Part shown: positions 7,289 to 14,934 of the stretch, one piece after another
How the letters are laid out: every line of letters begins with the position of its first letter
Numbering within the stretch: position 1 is the first letter of the stretch
NCBI GenBank assembly: GCA_022508705.1
Contig: JAFLUO010000012.1
Location: 2,664 to 28,263 of the forward strand
Direction of reading: 5' to 3'
Source: Oscillospiraceae bacterium
Lineage (GTDB): Bacteria; Bacillota; Clostridia; Oscillospirales; Acutalibacteraceae
Length of the DNA stretch: 25,600 nt
Position numbers and translations under genes: made by a program
The notes under the pieces: generated by a model
The model's input: only the letters and a program-made list of their open reading frames with translations
What the model was told of the DNA's origin: nothing
Database searches by the model: none

Positions 7289-7322
7289 AGAACGAGATTA
7301 TTCTTTAATCTCGTTCTCTTTA
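7289..7322. terminator. Two-way terminator between pduL and the converging membrane-protein gene
   Basis: An 11-base-pair perfect stem (GAACGAGATTA at 7290-7300 against 7306-7316, 5-base loop), extended by one pair, then a T-rich tail TCTTTATTTT on the plus strand. The minus-strand gene stops at 7325, so the same stem can serve it. Confidence 0.8.
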
Positions 7323-7324
7323 TT

Positions 7325-8098
7325 TTATCCGAAAATAAATACTATCGGTTTTTCACTCATAAGCTCTTTCTGTTTTTGTTTTGGCTTTGTGTTAAAGAAC
7401 ACATATTTTGCGCATTTTCGATAGGGCAAAACGTATATAATTGGGAATAGAAGCGCGCAAGACATATCCCAGCCTAAAAAGGATAAGCGGAAAAGAAAAT
7501 ACCGTATTTGATTTTCTTCCATAAGCTCTGTGCTTCTCGCCAAAACCTTTACGGGATTTGTTTCACCCGTTGTAAACTGTATAAAATTACATTTTGAATA
7601 ACGCCCGAACAAAACAAAAAAGCACCCTGCCCCTACCAATGCCATTATGGCGGCGGCAATATAAAGAGTTGTGACTATTTCACCCGCATAGTTATTTGTT
7701 TTTGCGGAGTATGCACAAAACAACAGCGCAACGCAGGGCAAAAAGAAAACCGCTGACCATGAAAAGAAAAGCAACGTTTTCAAAATATTTACTGCGAATG
7801 AGCAGAAAAGGTCAATCGCCCTTACGGGTGCGAATGAGTCTGTTGCTTTTCTGTAAAAATAATTTTCACTTATATATAAAGTGGTATTTATCATAAACAA
7901 TGAAAGCGTTGCAACACATACGGCGATTAACATTTTAAAAAGTAAAGAAATTTCAGCATTGTTTTTCATAAACTTTAGTAAATAATAATTAAGGCACAAA
8001 AGCGTTGCTGACATCAAAAATGGTAAAATGCTTACAAAAAACGCTTTCATGTTTTTCCCTATAAGCATTTTTTGAGCTTTGAGTTTTATATGAATCAT
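7325..8098 (-). CDS. Integral membrane protein, DUF975-like
   Basis: A 257-residue hydrophobic protein with about five or six membrane spans (near residues 20-42, 52-76, 95-130, 140-168 and 200-226) and a short basic cytoplasmic tail. The segment from about 180 on, NPVKVLARSTELMEEN followed by YFLFRLSFLGWDM and a last span ending LPYRKCAKYVFF, resembles the C-terminal pattern of DUF975 proteins (a residue-rich helix with S..LM, then LSF.GW, then PY). The N-terminal half does not show clear DUF975 marks. No enzyme motif is seen. The start has a full GAGGTGA ribosome binding site. It is transcribed away from glmS and ends against the pduL terminator, so it is a single-gene unit. Function unknown. 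Confidence 0.7.
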   Translation of the reverse strand: MIHIKLKAQKMLIGKNMKAFFVSILPFLMSATLLCLNYYLLKFMKNNAEISLLFKMLIAVCVATLSLFMINTTLYISENYFYRKATDSFAPVRAIDLFCSFAVNILKTLLFFSWSAVFFLPCVALLFCAYSAKTNNYAGEIVTTLYIAAAIMALVGAGCFFVLFGRYSKCNFIQFTTGETNPVKVLARSTELMEENQIRYFLFRLSFLGWDMSCALLFPIIYVLPYRKCAKYVFFNTKPKQKQKELMSEKPIVFIFG

Positions 8099-8121
8099 TT
8101 TTTATCACCTCATAGATATTG

Positions 8122-8149
8122 TTGCCTTAAAATAAACTTTCAATACAAT
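8122..8149 (+). promoter_or_regulatory. Likely glmS promoter
   Basis: TTGCCT (8122-8127), a 16-base spacer and TACAAT (8144-8149), placing the transcript start about 14 bases before the glmS ATG. The leader would be too short for a glmS ribozyme. Confidence 0.4.
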
Positions 8150-8169
8150 TTTTTAACGGAGGAATTTTT

Positions 8170-9987
8170 ATGTGCGGAATAGTCGGTTATATCGGCGAAA
8201 AACAGGCGGCCCCCATTCTTGTTGAAGGACTCAGGAAACTTGAGTACAGAGGTTACGACTCAGCAGGTATTGCAATTTCAGGAGAAAATGTTACCGTTGT
8301 TAAAGAAAAAGGCAGAATTGACAATCTTCAGGCAGAAATTGACAAAGTTTACCCCGTGGGCACAATAGGAATAGGTCACACCCGTTGGGCAACTCACGGC
8401 ATTCCTGACCACATTAACGCCCACCCGCACACATCTATGAACGGCATTGTAACGCTAGTGCATAACGGAATTATTGAAAACTACATTGAAATAAAAAATG
8501 AGCTGAAGGAAAAAGGCTATGTTTTCAAATCCGAAACCGACACTGAAGTAATAGCCCAGCTTTTTGATAATCTTTTTAATGGAAATCCTGTTGAAACCAT
8601 GATAAACGTTGCCTCCCGTGTAGAAGGCTCCTACGCTGTTGCAATGATAGTTAAAGGCTTTAGTGACAGAGTCTTTACAATGAAGAAAGATAATCCCATG
8701 ATTATCGGCAAGGGTAACGGAGAAAATTTCATTGCGTCCGATATTCCTGCAATTCTGCCTTACACAAAGGATTGTTACATTGTAAAAGATAACGACTTTG
8801 TTGAGCTGACAAAAGACGGTATTACTGTTTACGGGCTTGACGGCAAAGAGAAGGAAATCGAGATTAACAGTATAAGTATGAGTGTTGATGCCGCTCAGAA
8901 AAACGGTTACGACTATTTTATGGAAAAAGAAATCTACGAACAGCCCAAGGCTTTCCGTGATACTGTTTCACCGCTTATTAAAGACGGTCGCATTGTTCTT
9001 CCCTTTGAGTTCCCGCAAGGATTTACCAAAAAGCTTAACAGGATTCATATTGTTGCCTGCGGAAGCGCTTACCATGTGGGCATGACTGCAAAATACATTA
9101 TTGAGGATATGGCACGGATTCCCGTTATTGTTGACATTGCCAGCGAATTCAGATACAGAAATCCCATTTTAAATGAAAATGATTTGTGTATTTTCGTTAG
9201 TCAGTCGGGCGAAACTGCCGATACTCTTGCATCGCTGCGGGAATCAAAGGCAAGAGGCGCATTTACAATGTCAATAGTAAATGTGCTTTACAGCACGATT
9301 GCAAGAGAATCTAACGGCGTTATTTACACAAACGCAGGTGCTGAAATTGCCGTTGCTACAACGAAAGCCCTTATGGCACAGCTTGGCGTGTGCTATGTTT
9401 TGGCGGCTTTTCTTGCTCACGAAAAAGGTCTTATGGGGGACGATATTCTTCATCAGTTTACAGACGAAATACTTGCAATCCCCGAAAAAATTGAAAGAAC
9501 TCTTACTACTGACGATATTACAAAAGAAATTTCAGGGTATATAAAAGACCGTCACAGTATGTTTTTTATCGGCCGTGGCATTGACTATCCGCTTTGTCTT
9601 GAAGGCTCACTGAAGCTTAAAGAAATTTCATATATTCACTCCGAGGGCTACGGTGCAGGCGAGCTTAAGCACGGTACGATTTCCCTTATTGAAAACGGCA
9701 CCGCCGTTGTAGCTATTGCTACCGATGATGCTCTTCTTAATAAAATGATTTCAAATATTAAAGAGGTTCGCGCAAGGGGCGCATTTGTTATTGCTGTTGT
9801 TAAAGAGGGTACGAAGGGAATACACGAGGTTGCAGATAAGGTTATATATGTTCCAAGTGCTTCACGCTATCTTATGCCGTCTATAACGGTAGTGCCGCTT
9901 CAGCTTTTGGCATATCACACAACGGTATTAAAGGGCTTTGACGTTGACAAACCGAGAAATCTCGCAAAATCTGTTACAGTTGAATAA
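8170..9987 (+). CDS. glmS: Glutamine--fructose-6-phosphate aminotransferase (isomerising)
   Basis: A 605-residue GlmS, the full usual length. It makes glucosamine-6-phosphate from fructose-6-phosphate and glutamine, the first step to UDP-GlcNAc for peptidoglycan. The N-terminal glutaminase has the catalytic Cys directly after the initiator Met (MCGIVGYIG), plus HTRWATHG and HNGIIENY. Two SIS domains follow, with VACGSAYHVGMTAKYIIE and FVSQSGETADTLASL in the first and FIGRGIDYPLCLEGSLKLKE with SEGYGAGELKHG in the second, and the conserved end KPRNLAKSVTVE. The start has ACGGAGGA. Transcribed alone: promoter just upstream and hairpin terminator just downstream. Confidence 0.97.
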   Translation: MCGIVGYIGEKQAAPILVEGLRKLEYRGYDSAGIAISGENVTVVKEKGRIDNLQAEIDKVYPVGTIGIGHTRWATHGIPDHINAHPHTSMNGIVTLVHNGIIENYIEIKNELKEKGYVFKSETDTEVIAQLFDNLFNGNPVETMINVASRVEGSYAVAMIVKGFSDRVFTMKKDNPMIIGKGNGENFIASDIPAILPYTKDCYIVKDNDFVELTKDGITVYGLDGKEKEIEINSISMSVDAAQKNGYDYFMEKEIYEQPKAFRDTVSPLIKDGRIVLPFEFPQGFTKKLNRIHIVACGSAYHVGMTAKYIIEDMARIPVIVDIASEFRYRNPILNENDLCIFVSQSGETADTLASLRESKARGAFTMSIVNVLYSTIARESNGVIYTNAGAEIAVATTKALMAQLGVCYVLAAFLAHEKGLMGDDILHQFTDEILAIPEKIERTLTTDDITKEISGYIKDRHSMFFIGRGIDYPLCLEGSLKLKEISYIHSEGYGAGELKHGTISLIENGTAVVAIATDDALLNKMISNIKEVRARGAFVIAVVKEGTKGIHEVADKVIYVPSASRYLMPSITVVPLQLLAYHTTVLKGFDVDKPRNLAKSVTVE

Positions 9988-9995
9988 CATCTTAA

Positions 9996-10025
9996 AATAA
10001 ACGGCAATTTTGCCGTTTATTTTTT
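9996..10025 (+). terminator. glmS intrinsic terminator
   Basis: A 10-base-pair perfect stem (AATAAACGGC at 9996-10005 against 10012-10021, 6-base loop) followed by T residues to 10025, starting 9 bases past the glmS stop. Confidence 0.85.
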
Positions 10026-10097
10026 GGCTTTGATGATTAAATCCAATAAATAGAGTCCATAATAATTCTGTACATAAAAAAGCAAAGGAAGATTTAT

Positions 10098-10865
10098 GTG
10101 CAATATAATAAGGTGGAAATCTGCGGAATTAACACATCTAAGCTGAAAGTTTTAACGGAGAAAGAAAAAAACGAGCTTTTAATAAAAACAAAAAGCGGAG
10201 ACACATATTCAAGGCAAAAATTGATTGAGGGTAATCTGCGCTTAGTGCTTTCCGTTGTTCAAAAATTCAGCGGAAGAGGCGAAAACCCTGACGACCTTTT
10301 TCAAGTGGGCTGCATAGGGCTTATTAAGTCTATTGACAACTTTGACATTACGCAAAACGTTAAGTTTTCAACCTATGCCGTGCCGATGATTATAGGAGAA
10401 ATCAGAAGATATTTACGGGATTACAACCCCATAAGAGTCAGCCGTTCCCTTCGCGACACCGCTTACCACGCAATGCAGGCAAAGGAACGCATACAAAACA
10501 GTCTCGGCAGAGATGCCACAATAGATGAAATTGCAAAAGAGCTTGGAATCAACTCCACCGACGTTGTTTTAGCCCTTGAAGCAATTGTTGAACCGCTCTC
10601 ACTGTATGAGCCTGTCTATTCCGACGGCGGAGACACAATTTACGTTATGGACCAGGTGGGTGGTGCGGAAAGTGATGACGATTGGCTCAATGAAATCTCA
10701 ATCAAAGAAACCATTAAACACTTGGGCGAACGCGAAAAACAAATACTCACTCTTCGATTTATGCAGGGAAAAACTCAAATGGAAGTGGCCGAAGAAATAG
10801 GAATTTCACAGGCGCAGGTAAGCCGTCTTGAAAAAGGCGCACTAAAAAAAATAAAAGAATCATAA
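10098..10865 (+). CDS. sigG: RNA polymerase sporulation sigma factor SigG
   Basis: A 255-residue sigma-70-family factor that directs late forespore transcription. It begins NKVEICGINTSKL, the short N-terminal signature of SigG, which separates it from SigF and SigE. Region 2 holds GNLRLVLSVVQKF, DDLFQVGCIGLIKSIDNFD and VKFSTYAVPMIIGEIRRYLRD; region 3 IRVSRSLRDTAYHAMQ; region 4 has the helix-turn-helix GKTQMEVAEEIGISQAQVSRLEKGA. The start is a GTG at 10098 with AAAGGAAG 6 bases upstream. The upstream gap (10026-10097) should hold a SigF/SigG-type promoter; I see CATAATA at 10058-10064 but no good -35 element at the right distance. Not preceded by spoIIGA-sigE here. Ends in its own terminator. 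Confidence 0.95.
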   Translation: MQYNKVEICGINTSKLKVLTEKEKNELLIKTKSGDTYSRQKLIEGNLRLVLSVVQKFSGRGENPDDLFQVGCIGLIKSIDNFDITQNVKFSTYAVPMIIGEIRRYLRDYNPIRVSRSLRDTAYHAMQAKERIQNSLGRDATIDEIAKELGINSTDVVLALEAIVEPLSLYEPVYSDGGDTIYVMDQVGGAESDDDWLNEISIKETIKHLGEREKQILTLRFMQGKTQMEVAEEIGISQAQVSRLEKGALKKIKES

Positions 10866-10870
10866 ATAAT

Positions 10871-10913
10871 ACAGCCGCCGAGTGAAAAATCGACGGCTGT
10901 TTAATTTATTTTT
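10871..10913 (+). terminator. sigG terminator
   Basis: An 11-base-pair stem with one mismatch (10871-10881 against 10890-10900, 8-base loop) and a T-rich tail to 10913, beginning 5 bases after the sigG stop codon. Confidence 0.75.
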
Positions 10914-10989
10914 ATAAACAGTAACATTTAATGAAATTACCGCATAGAATATTTAGTGAGCGAGATTTAAATGTAACTGAGGTGCTTTT

Positions 10990-11295
10990 ATGAATTGTTA
11001 TATTACCGATTTGCATGAAAAAGAAGTAATAAATCTTTGCGACGGCGCAAGGCTCGGCAATGTGTGTGATGTTGAGGTAGACACCTGCTCAGGCTGTCTT
11101 GTATCAATTATAATTTACGGTAAAGGCAAATGTTTCGGACTTTTGGGGCGTGAAAGCGATATAAAAATATCATGGAAGGAAATCAAGGTTATCGGCGATG
11201 ACACCATACTTGTTGACATAAAGGTACCTTCCGGAGGCGGGCGAAATTCCGGCGGAATTTTTGACTCTCTTTTAAAGAACGGACATAATGCTTGA
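10990..11295 (+). CDS. ylmC: YlmC/YmxH family sporulation-associated protein (PRC-barrel)
   Basis: A 101-residue protein with one PRC-barrel-like domain (about residues 5-78): ITDLHEKEVINLCDGARLGNV, then a strand pair around IIIYGKGKCFGLLGRE and ISWKEIKVIGDDTILVDI. This order matches the YlmC/YmxH family, found beside sigG in spore formers. A glycine-rich tail follows, with little predicted structure. The molecular role is not established; the context suggests expression with the forespore programme. GAGGTG lies before the start. A terminator separates it from sigG, so it may be a readthrough product or have its own promoter in 10914-10980, where I found no convincing match. Its stop codon overlaps the -35 of the zapA promoter. 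Confidence 0.8.
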   Translation: MNCYITDLHEKEVINLCDGARLGNVCDVEVDTCSGCLVSIIIYGKGKCFGLLGRESDIKISWKEIKVIGDDTILVDIKVPSGGGRNSGGIFDSLLKNGHNA

Positions 11296-11320
11296 AAAGA
11301 GTAAATAGATATGTTACAAT
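11292..11320 (+). promoter_or_regulatory. SigA-type promoter of the zapA operon
   Basis: TTGAAA (11292-11297), a 17-base spacer and TACAAT (11315-11320) with an extended TG at 11312-11313. It is among the best promoter matches in the window and lies 54 bases before zapA, with the -35 overlapping the end of the preceding gene. Confidence 0.7.
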
Positions 11321-11373
11321 GATTTTATATTAAAAGTATATGAAGAGGATTTATAATTTAGAGGTGTGGAAAA

Positions 11374-11754
11374 ATGGATAAAATCAGAGTAAAACTTCAT
11401 ATAGGCGGTATTGACTATTACATCAATACCGATGAAACCCTTGAGTACACCGTATCTCTCGGGGAGAAAATCGACAAGCGTATGACGGAAATTCTCCGCA
11501 GTAATTCTTTAATCACAGCTAATCAGGCGGCAGTTCTTACCGCTTTGGAAATCGCCGATGAGCTTGAAAAAGCAAATGCCGTAACAGATAATTTCCGCAC
11601 ACAGATAAGCGAATATCTTGACGAAGCGGCTAAAGCTAAAAGCGAAAGAGATTATTACAAGCGGGAGCTTGAGCGTTACAAAACCGAGGTCAGCTTTAAA
11701 AATGATCAAATAAATCTTTTTGCAGGAAAGACCAAGCAGGAAAATGATGAATAA
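11374..11754 (+). CDS. zapA: Cell division protein ZapA
   Basis: A 126-residue ZapA, which binds FtsZ filaments and steadies the Z ring. The N-terminal globular part reads KIRVKLHIGGIDYYINTDE and has the family arginine-rich start of helix 1 (LGEKIDKRMTEILRSN); a small helix AAVLTALEIADELEKA leads into a long charged coiled coil from about residue 60 to 115. The tail is longer than in E. coli but usual for Firmicutes. AGAGGTG provides a strong ribosome binding site. First gene of an operon with a U32-family protein, whose start overlaps the zapA end by 8 bases; this pairing is common in Clostridia. Confidence 0.87.
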   Translation: MDKIRVKLHIGGIDYYINTDETLEYTVSLGEKIDKRMTEILRSNSLITANQAAVLTALEIADELEKANAVTDNFRTQISEYLDEAAKAKSERDYYKRELERYKTEVSFKNDQINLFAGKTKQENDE

Positions 11755-13774
11755 ATGTGAAATTCTTGCTCCTGCAGGTAATTCAGAATCCTTAAAAGCC
11801 GCCGTTCGCGCTTACGCTGATGCGGTATATTTCGGTGTCGGCAATTTTAACGCACGCAGAAATGCGGACAACTTTTCCTTGGAGGAACTGAACGGCACAA
11901 TTAAATACTGTCATTCAAGGGGTGTTAAGGTGTATATTACTCTTAACACCCTTATAAAAGATACGGAAATCGAAGAAGCTGCCGAAACAGTCAAAAAAAT
12001 TTGTGATGCAGGCGCGGATGCTCTTATTATTCAGGATTTAGGTATAGCGAGAATTGTGCGCTCAATATGTCCGCAGGTAGCCTTGCACGCAAGCACTCAA
12101 ATTACAGTCGGTACAAAAGAGGGCTTAAAAGCTTTAAAAGAATTAGGCTTTTCACGGGCAGTTTTGCCGAGAGAATTGTCACTCAATGAAATAAAAGAGC
12201 TTTGTGAAAACTCGCCTATTCCACTTGAAATGTTTATTCACGGTGCTCTTTGTATGTGTGTTTCGGGGCAATGCCTTATGAGCTCAGTTCTCGGCTCACG
12301 GAGCGGAAACCGCGGGCTTTGCGCCCAGCCGTGCCGTCTGCCATTCAAGGTGCAAAACGGAACAGGTCACGATTTAAGCCTTAAGGATTTATCACTAATT
12401 GACCATATAAAAGAGCTTGCAGACATGGGTGTTTGCTCCTTTAAAATAGAGGGCAGAATGAAACGCCCCGAATATGTAAGCGCCGCAGTAACTGCGTGTA
12501 AGGCAGCGCTTGACAGCAAATACAATTCCGAAATGCAGGCAGATTTGCAAAATCTTTTTTCACGCTCCGGATTTACACAAGGATATTATAAAAACGAACT
12601 GGGCAAATCAATGTTCGGCTACCGTGAAAAAGAAAATGTTCAGTCTGCTACAAAGGAGCTTTTGGACAAATACGCCCGTATTTACGAAAAAGAATCGCCG
12701 AGATACAAAGTAGATTTTGACTTTCACGGAAAAACCGGTGAAAAAGCAGAACTTACGGCAACTTTTAATGAAATTCAAGTTAAAGTTTTCAGTGAAAATG
12801 TGTGCGAACAGCCTATAAACCGACCTGTAAGCGCAGAAAGAATTACTGAAGCTCTTAGAAAATGCGGCGGCACTCAGTTTGAAGCCGACAGAATAACTGT
12901 TGATGAAAATATTGATTACACCCTTCCCGTTTCGCAGATAAATCTTATGCGAAGAGAGGTTTTGGAGTGTTTGTCTGATAAAATCAGCGAGGTTTTACCG
13001 AGAAAAACGTTTTCTTGCCCAATACACACGGAAATCCCTGCAAAAAATTCAAATGAAATATATTGCAGATTTGACAGCGCTGAAAGTATTCCCGAAAATT
13101 TAGATGCAGATTTAATTTTTGTGCCTTTAAGCACGCCTGATGAAATCGTATCTAAAAACGGATATGCGGTTGAACTGCCTCACGGAATGTTCGGCAACGA
13201 AGGAAATGTGGAAAAGCTCCTTTCAAAATCTTCCGCCGAATTTGCGCTTTGCCACACACTTGATGCGGCTGCGCTTGCCAAAAAATACGGCAAAAAAATC
13301 GTTGCATCAAACTCTTTTAATATCCTCAACTCTCTTTCGGCAGACGAAGCAAAATCCTTCGGCGTTTCACAGATGGTTTTGTCCTGCGAATGCGGTTTAG
13401 AACTTGCTAATAAACTTTCCGCACCGATTAAAAAGGGCATTTTTGCTTACGGACGAATTCCCCTTATGCTCACACGCAACTGCCCTATAAAGAACGGTAA
13501 AACCTGCGAAGAATGTAAGAGACATAGCCGTATTACGGACAGAAAAGGCATTTCATTCCCCATAAGGTGCTCTATGGGGTACTCTGAAATTCTCAATTCC
13601 CGCCCGATTTATATGGCGGACAGGCTCGGGGAAATTAAAAATAACGATTTTCTGTTTTTTAATTTTACAGTCGAAACAAAAGATGAAATCAACGAAATTA
13701 TGAACGCATATTACAGCGAAAAAAAGCCCGACGGTGACTTTACCAGAGGCCTTCTTTACAGAGGTGTTGAATAA
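11747..13774 (+). CDS. U32 family protein (peptidase U32 / RlhA-TrhP-like RNA hydroxylation family)
   Basis: A 675-residue member of family U32. The N-terminal TIM-barrel-like half begins KCEILAPAGNSESLKAAV and carries the U32 signature around residues 160-200: EMFIHGALCMCVSGQCLMSS followed by NRGLCAQPCR, giving a set of clustered cysteines. A long C-terminal region follows, as in the DUF3656-type longer members, with a second cysteine cluster near residue 579 (NCPIKNGKTCEECKRH). Members were named collagenase-like peptidases, but E. coli RlhA and TrhP and their B. subtilis relatives hydroxylate 23S rRNA or tRNA; the cysteines fit a metal or Fe-S site. Which RNA is modified here is unknown. 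The ATG at 11747 is preferred to the one at 11744 for its spacing to CAGGA. Its stop overlaps the dut start. Confidence 0.85.
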   Translation: MNKCEILAPAGNSESLKAAVRAYADAVYFGVGNFNARRNADNFSLEELNGTIKYCHSRGVKVYITLNTLIKDTEIEEAAETVKKICDAGADALIIQDLGIARIVRSICPQVALHASTQITVGTKEGLKALKELGFSRAVLPRELSLNEIKELCENSPIPLEMFIHGALCMCVSGQCLMSSVLGSRSGNRGLCAQPCRLPFKVQNGTGHDLSLKDLSLIDHIKELADMGVCSFKIEGRMKRPEYVSAAVTACKAALDSKYNSEMQADLQNLFSRSGFTQGYYKNELGKSMFGYREKENVQSATKELLDKYARIYEKESPRYKVDFDFHGKTGEKAELTATFNEIQVKVFSENVCEQPINRPVSAERITEALRKCGGTQFEADRITVDENIDYTLPVSQINLMRREVLECLSDKISEVLPRKTFSCPIHTEIPAKNSNEIYCRFDSAESIPENLDADLIFVPLSTPDEIVSKNGYAVELPHGMFGNEGNVEKLLSKSSAEFALCHTLDAAALAKKYGKKIVASNSFNILNSLSADEAKSFGVSQMVLSCECGLELANKLSAPIKKGIFAYGRIPLMLTRNCPIKNGKTCEECKRHSRITDRKGISFPIRCSMGYSEILNSRPIYMADRLGEIKNNDFLFFNFTVETKDEINEIMNAYYSEKKPDGDFTRGLLYRGVE

Positions 13775-14211
13775 TGGAACTTAAAATCAAAAAAGTAAGG
13801 GAAAATGCAAAAATCCCCACAAGAGGTACTGACGGTGCGGCGGGCTTTGACCTTTACGCCTGCATAGACGAACCTTTAACATTACATAAAGGTGACACTG
13901 CTCTTATCCCAACGGGTATTGCCTTAGCCGTTCCCGAAGGCTATGCGGCATTTATTCATTCGCGCTCAGGGCTTAGCATAAAAAAAGGAATTTGCCTTTT
14001 AAACTCCGTCGGCGTTGTGGACAGCGACTACCGAGGTGAGGTGTGCGTAGGCGTTATAAAGGCCACAGACGAACCGTACACAATAGAGCCCTTTGAAAGA
14101 ATTGCCCAAATGGTAATTAAGGCTGTTTGTATTCCTGAGATTATTGAAACAGATAAACTTGACGAAACTGTACGAGGCGAAGGCGGATTCGGCTCAACGG
14201 GAACAAAATAG
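13774..14211 (+). CDS. dut: Deoxyuridine 5'-triphosphate nucleotidohydrolase (dUTPase)
   Basis: A 145-residue trimeric-type dUTPase, converting dUTP to dUMP and pyrophosphate to keep uracil out of DNA. All five motifs are present: GAAGFDLYA (21-29), HSRSGLSIKKG (62-72, histidine where many have proline), GVVDSDYRGEV (80-90, with catalytic D83), FERIAQMVI (107-115) and RGEGGFGSTG (134-143), the last being the mobile C-terminal lid. The start ATG shares one base with the TAA of the U32 gene, so translation is coupled. It is the last gene of the zapA operon and ends 18 bases before a long terminator stem. Confidence 0.95.
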   Translation: MELKIKKVRENAKIPTRGTDGAAGFDLYACIDEPLTLHKGDTALIPTGIALAVPEGYAAFIHSRSGLSIKKGICLLNSVGVVDSDYRGEVCVGVIKATDEPYTIEPFERIAQMVIKAVCIPEIIETDKLDETVRGEGGFGSTGTK

Positions 14212-14228
14212 TATTGATTTTTCTTCTA

Positions 14229-14264
14229 AACAAAGAGGACTGCATTTTTGCAGTCCTCTTTGTT
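14229..14264. terminator. Two-way terminator between dut and rqcP
   Basis: A 16-base-pair perfect stem (14229-14244 against 14249-14264) with a TTTT loop. The arms end in T-rich sequence on both strands (TTTGTT on plus; TTTGTTTAGAAG on minus). It sits between the converging dut and rqcP genes. Confidence 0.85.
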
Positions 14265-14276
14265 GCAATATTCAGC

Positions 14277-14519
14277 TTATTTTATCTCTTCATACATTTC
14301 ACTTGCCGTCTGTTTGGTTGCGTATTCGGTAACGCTGAGAACTTTATAACGGCTGATTTTTTCTCCGAAACGGATTTCAATAACATCCCCCGTTTTTACA
14401 TCGTAAGATGCTTTTACGGGTTTGCCGCCCACAGTTACATGCCCTGCGTCACAAACCTCATTAGCAACGGTGCGCCGTTTTATTATTCGTGAAACCTTTA
14501 AATATTTGTCTAATCTCAT
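14277..14519 (-). CDS. rqcP: RqcP-like S4-domain RNA-binding protein
   Basis: An 80-residue S4-domain protein. It begins MRLDKYLKVSRIIKRR and continues VCDAGHVTVGGKPVKASYDVKTGDVIEIRFG, close to B. subtilis RqcP (YabO), which works with RqcH at stalled 50S subunits to add poly-alanine tails to nascent chains. A related S4 protein, Hsp15, is the alternative, but the length and downstream-of-mazG/hup position favour RqcP. The ATG at 14519 is used here because homologues start there. However, a TTG at 14543, in frame, has a perfect AAGGAG 7 bases before it and would add eight residues, while the ATG has only a weak site. In B. subtilis yabP, yabQ and divIC follow; here dut converges instead. Confidence 0.85.
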   Translation of the reverse strand: MRLDKYLKVSRIIKRRTVANEVCDAGHVTVGGKPVKASYDVKTGDVIEIRFGEKISRYKVLSVTEYATKQTASEMYEEIK

Positions 14520-14530
14520 ACTGTGCCTGT

Positions 14531-14556
14531 CGATACAAAGCAATGTATCGCTCCTT
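14531..14556 (-). promoter_or_regulatory. Ribosome binding site and hairpin in front of rqcP
   Basis: On the minus strand AAGGAG (14551-14556) is followed at once by a 7-base-pair hairpin (CGATACA at 14544-14550 against 14531-14537, 6-base loop) that contains the TTG at 14541-14543. Either the TTG is the start, or the folded stem brings the site closer to the ATG at 14519. Confidence 0.45.
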
Positions 14557-14571
14557 TTTACAATAACATAT

Positions 14572-14599
14572 AAAAGAAACGGGGAGCTTAAAGCTCCCC
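14572..14599 (-). terminator. Terminator after hup
   Basis: On the minus strand an 8-base-pair GC-rich stem (GGGGAGCT at 14592-14599 against AGCTCCCC at 14581-14588, 3-base loop) is followed by GTTTCTTTT. It begins 20 bases after the hup stop and lies before rqcP, so rqcP depends on readthrough or an unseen promoter. Confidence 0.7.
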
Positions 14600-14618
14600 T
14601 TCTCAAATCATAAACTGA

Positions 14619-14891
14619 TTATTTTACTGCTGCTTTAAGAGCTGCGCCTGCTTTGAAAGCGGGAACCTTTGTTGCAGGAACGCTGATTGTTTCGCCTGTC
14701 TTAGGATTACGAGCTTCTTTAGCTGCTCTGTCGCGAACTTCAAATGTGCCGAAGCCGATAAGCTGAACCTTGTCACCTGCTTTAAGAGCGTCTGTAACTG
14801 CATCAATAACTGCTGCTACTGCCTTATCAGCATCTTTCTTTGAAATCTCTGCTTTTGCAGCAACTGCTGCTACAAGTTCTGTCTTATTCAT
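14619..14891 (-). CDS. hup: HU family DNA-binding protein
   Basis: A 90-residue HU, the main nucleoid architectural protein, binding and bending DNA as a dimer. The sequence MNKTELVAAVAAKAEISKKD, LKAGDKVQLIGFGTFEVRDR, the beta-arm region ARNPKTGETISVPATKVPAF and the end KAGAALKAAVK follow B. subtilis HBsu along the whole length, including the arm-tip NP of the minor-groove wedge. The ATG at 14891 is chosen because AGGAGG lies 8 bases upstream; another ATG two codons earlier would be too close to it. It is alanine-rich, as are many clostridial HU proteins. It lies 43 bases after mazG and before a strong terminator. Confidence 0.95.
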   Translation of the reverse strand: MNKTELVAAVAAKAEISKKDADKAVAAVIDAVTDALKAGDKVQLIGFGTFEVRDRAAKEARNPKTGETISVPATKVPAFKAGAALKAAVK

Positions 14892-14934
14892 TGTCATTAC
14901 CTCCTATAAATTTTCTTATTTATCTTCTAAAGGA

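Noticed and set aside
10030..10064. Possible SigF/SigG promoter before sigG (CATAATA at 10058-10064)
   Set aside because: The -10 fits, but no -35 like GNATA lies at the right distance, so I did not list it as a feature.
10942..10970. Possible SigG-type promoter before ylmC (GCATA at 10942-10946)
   Set aside because: No acceptable CATNNTA -10 element at 17-18 bases downstream; the closest stretch has two mismatches in five positions.
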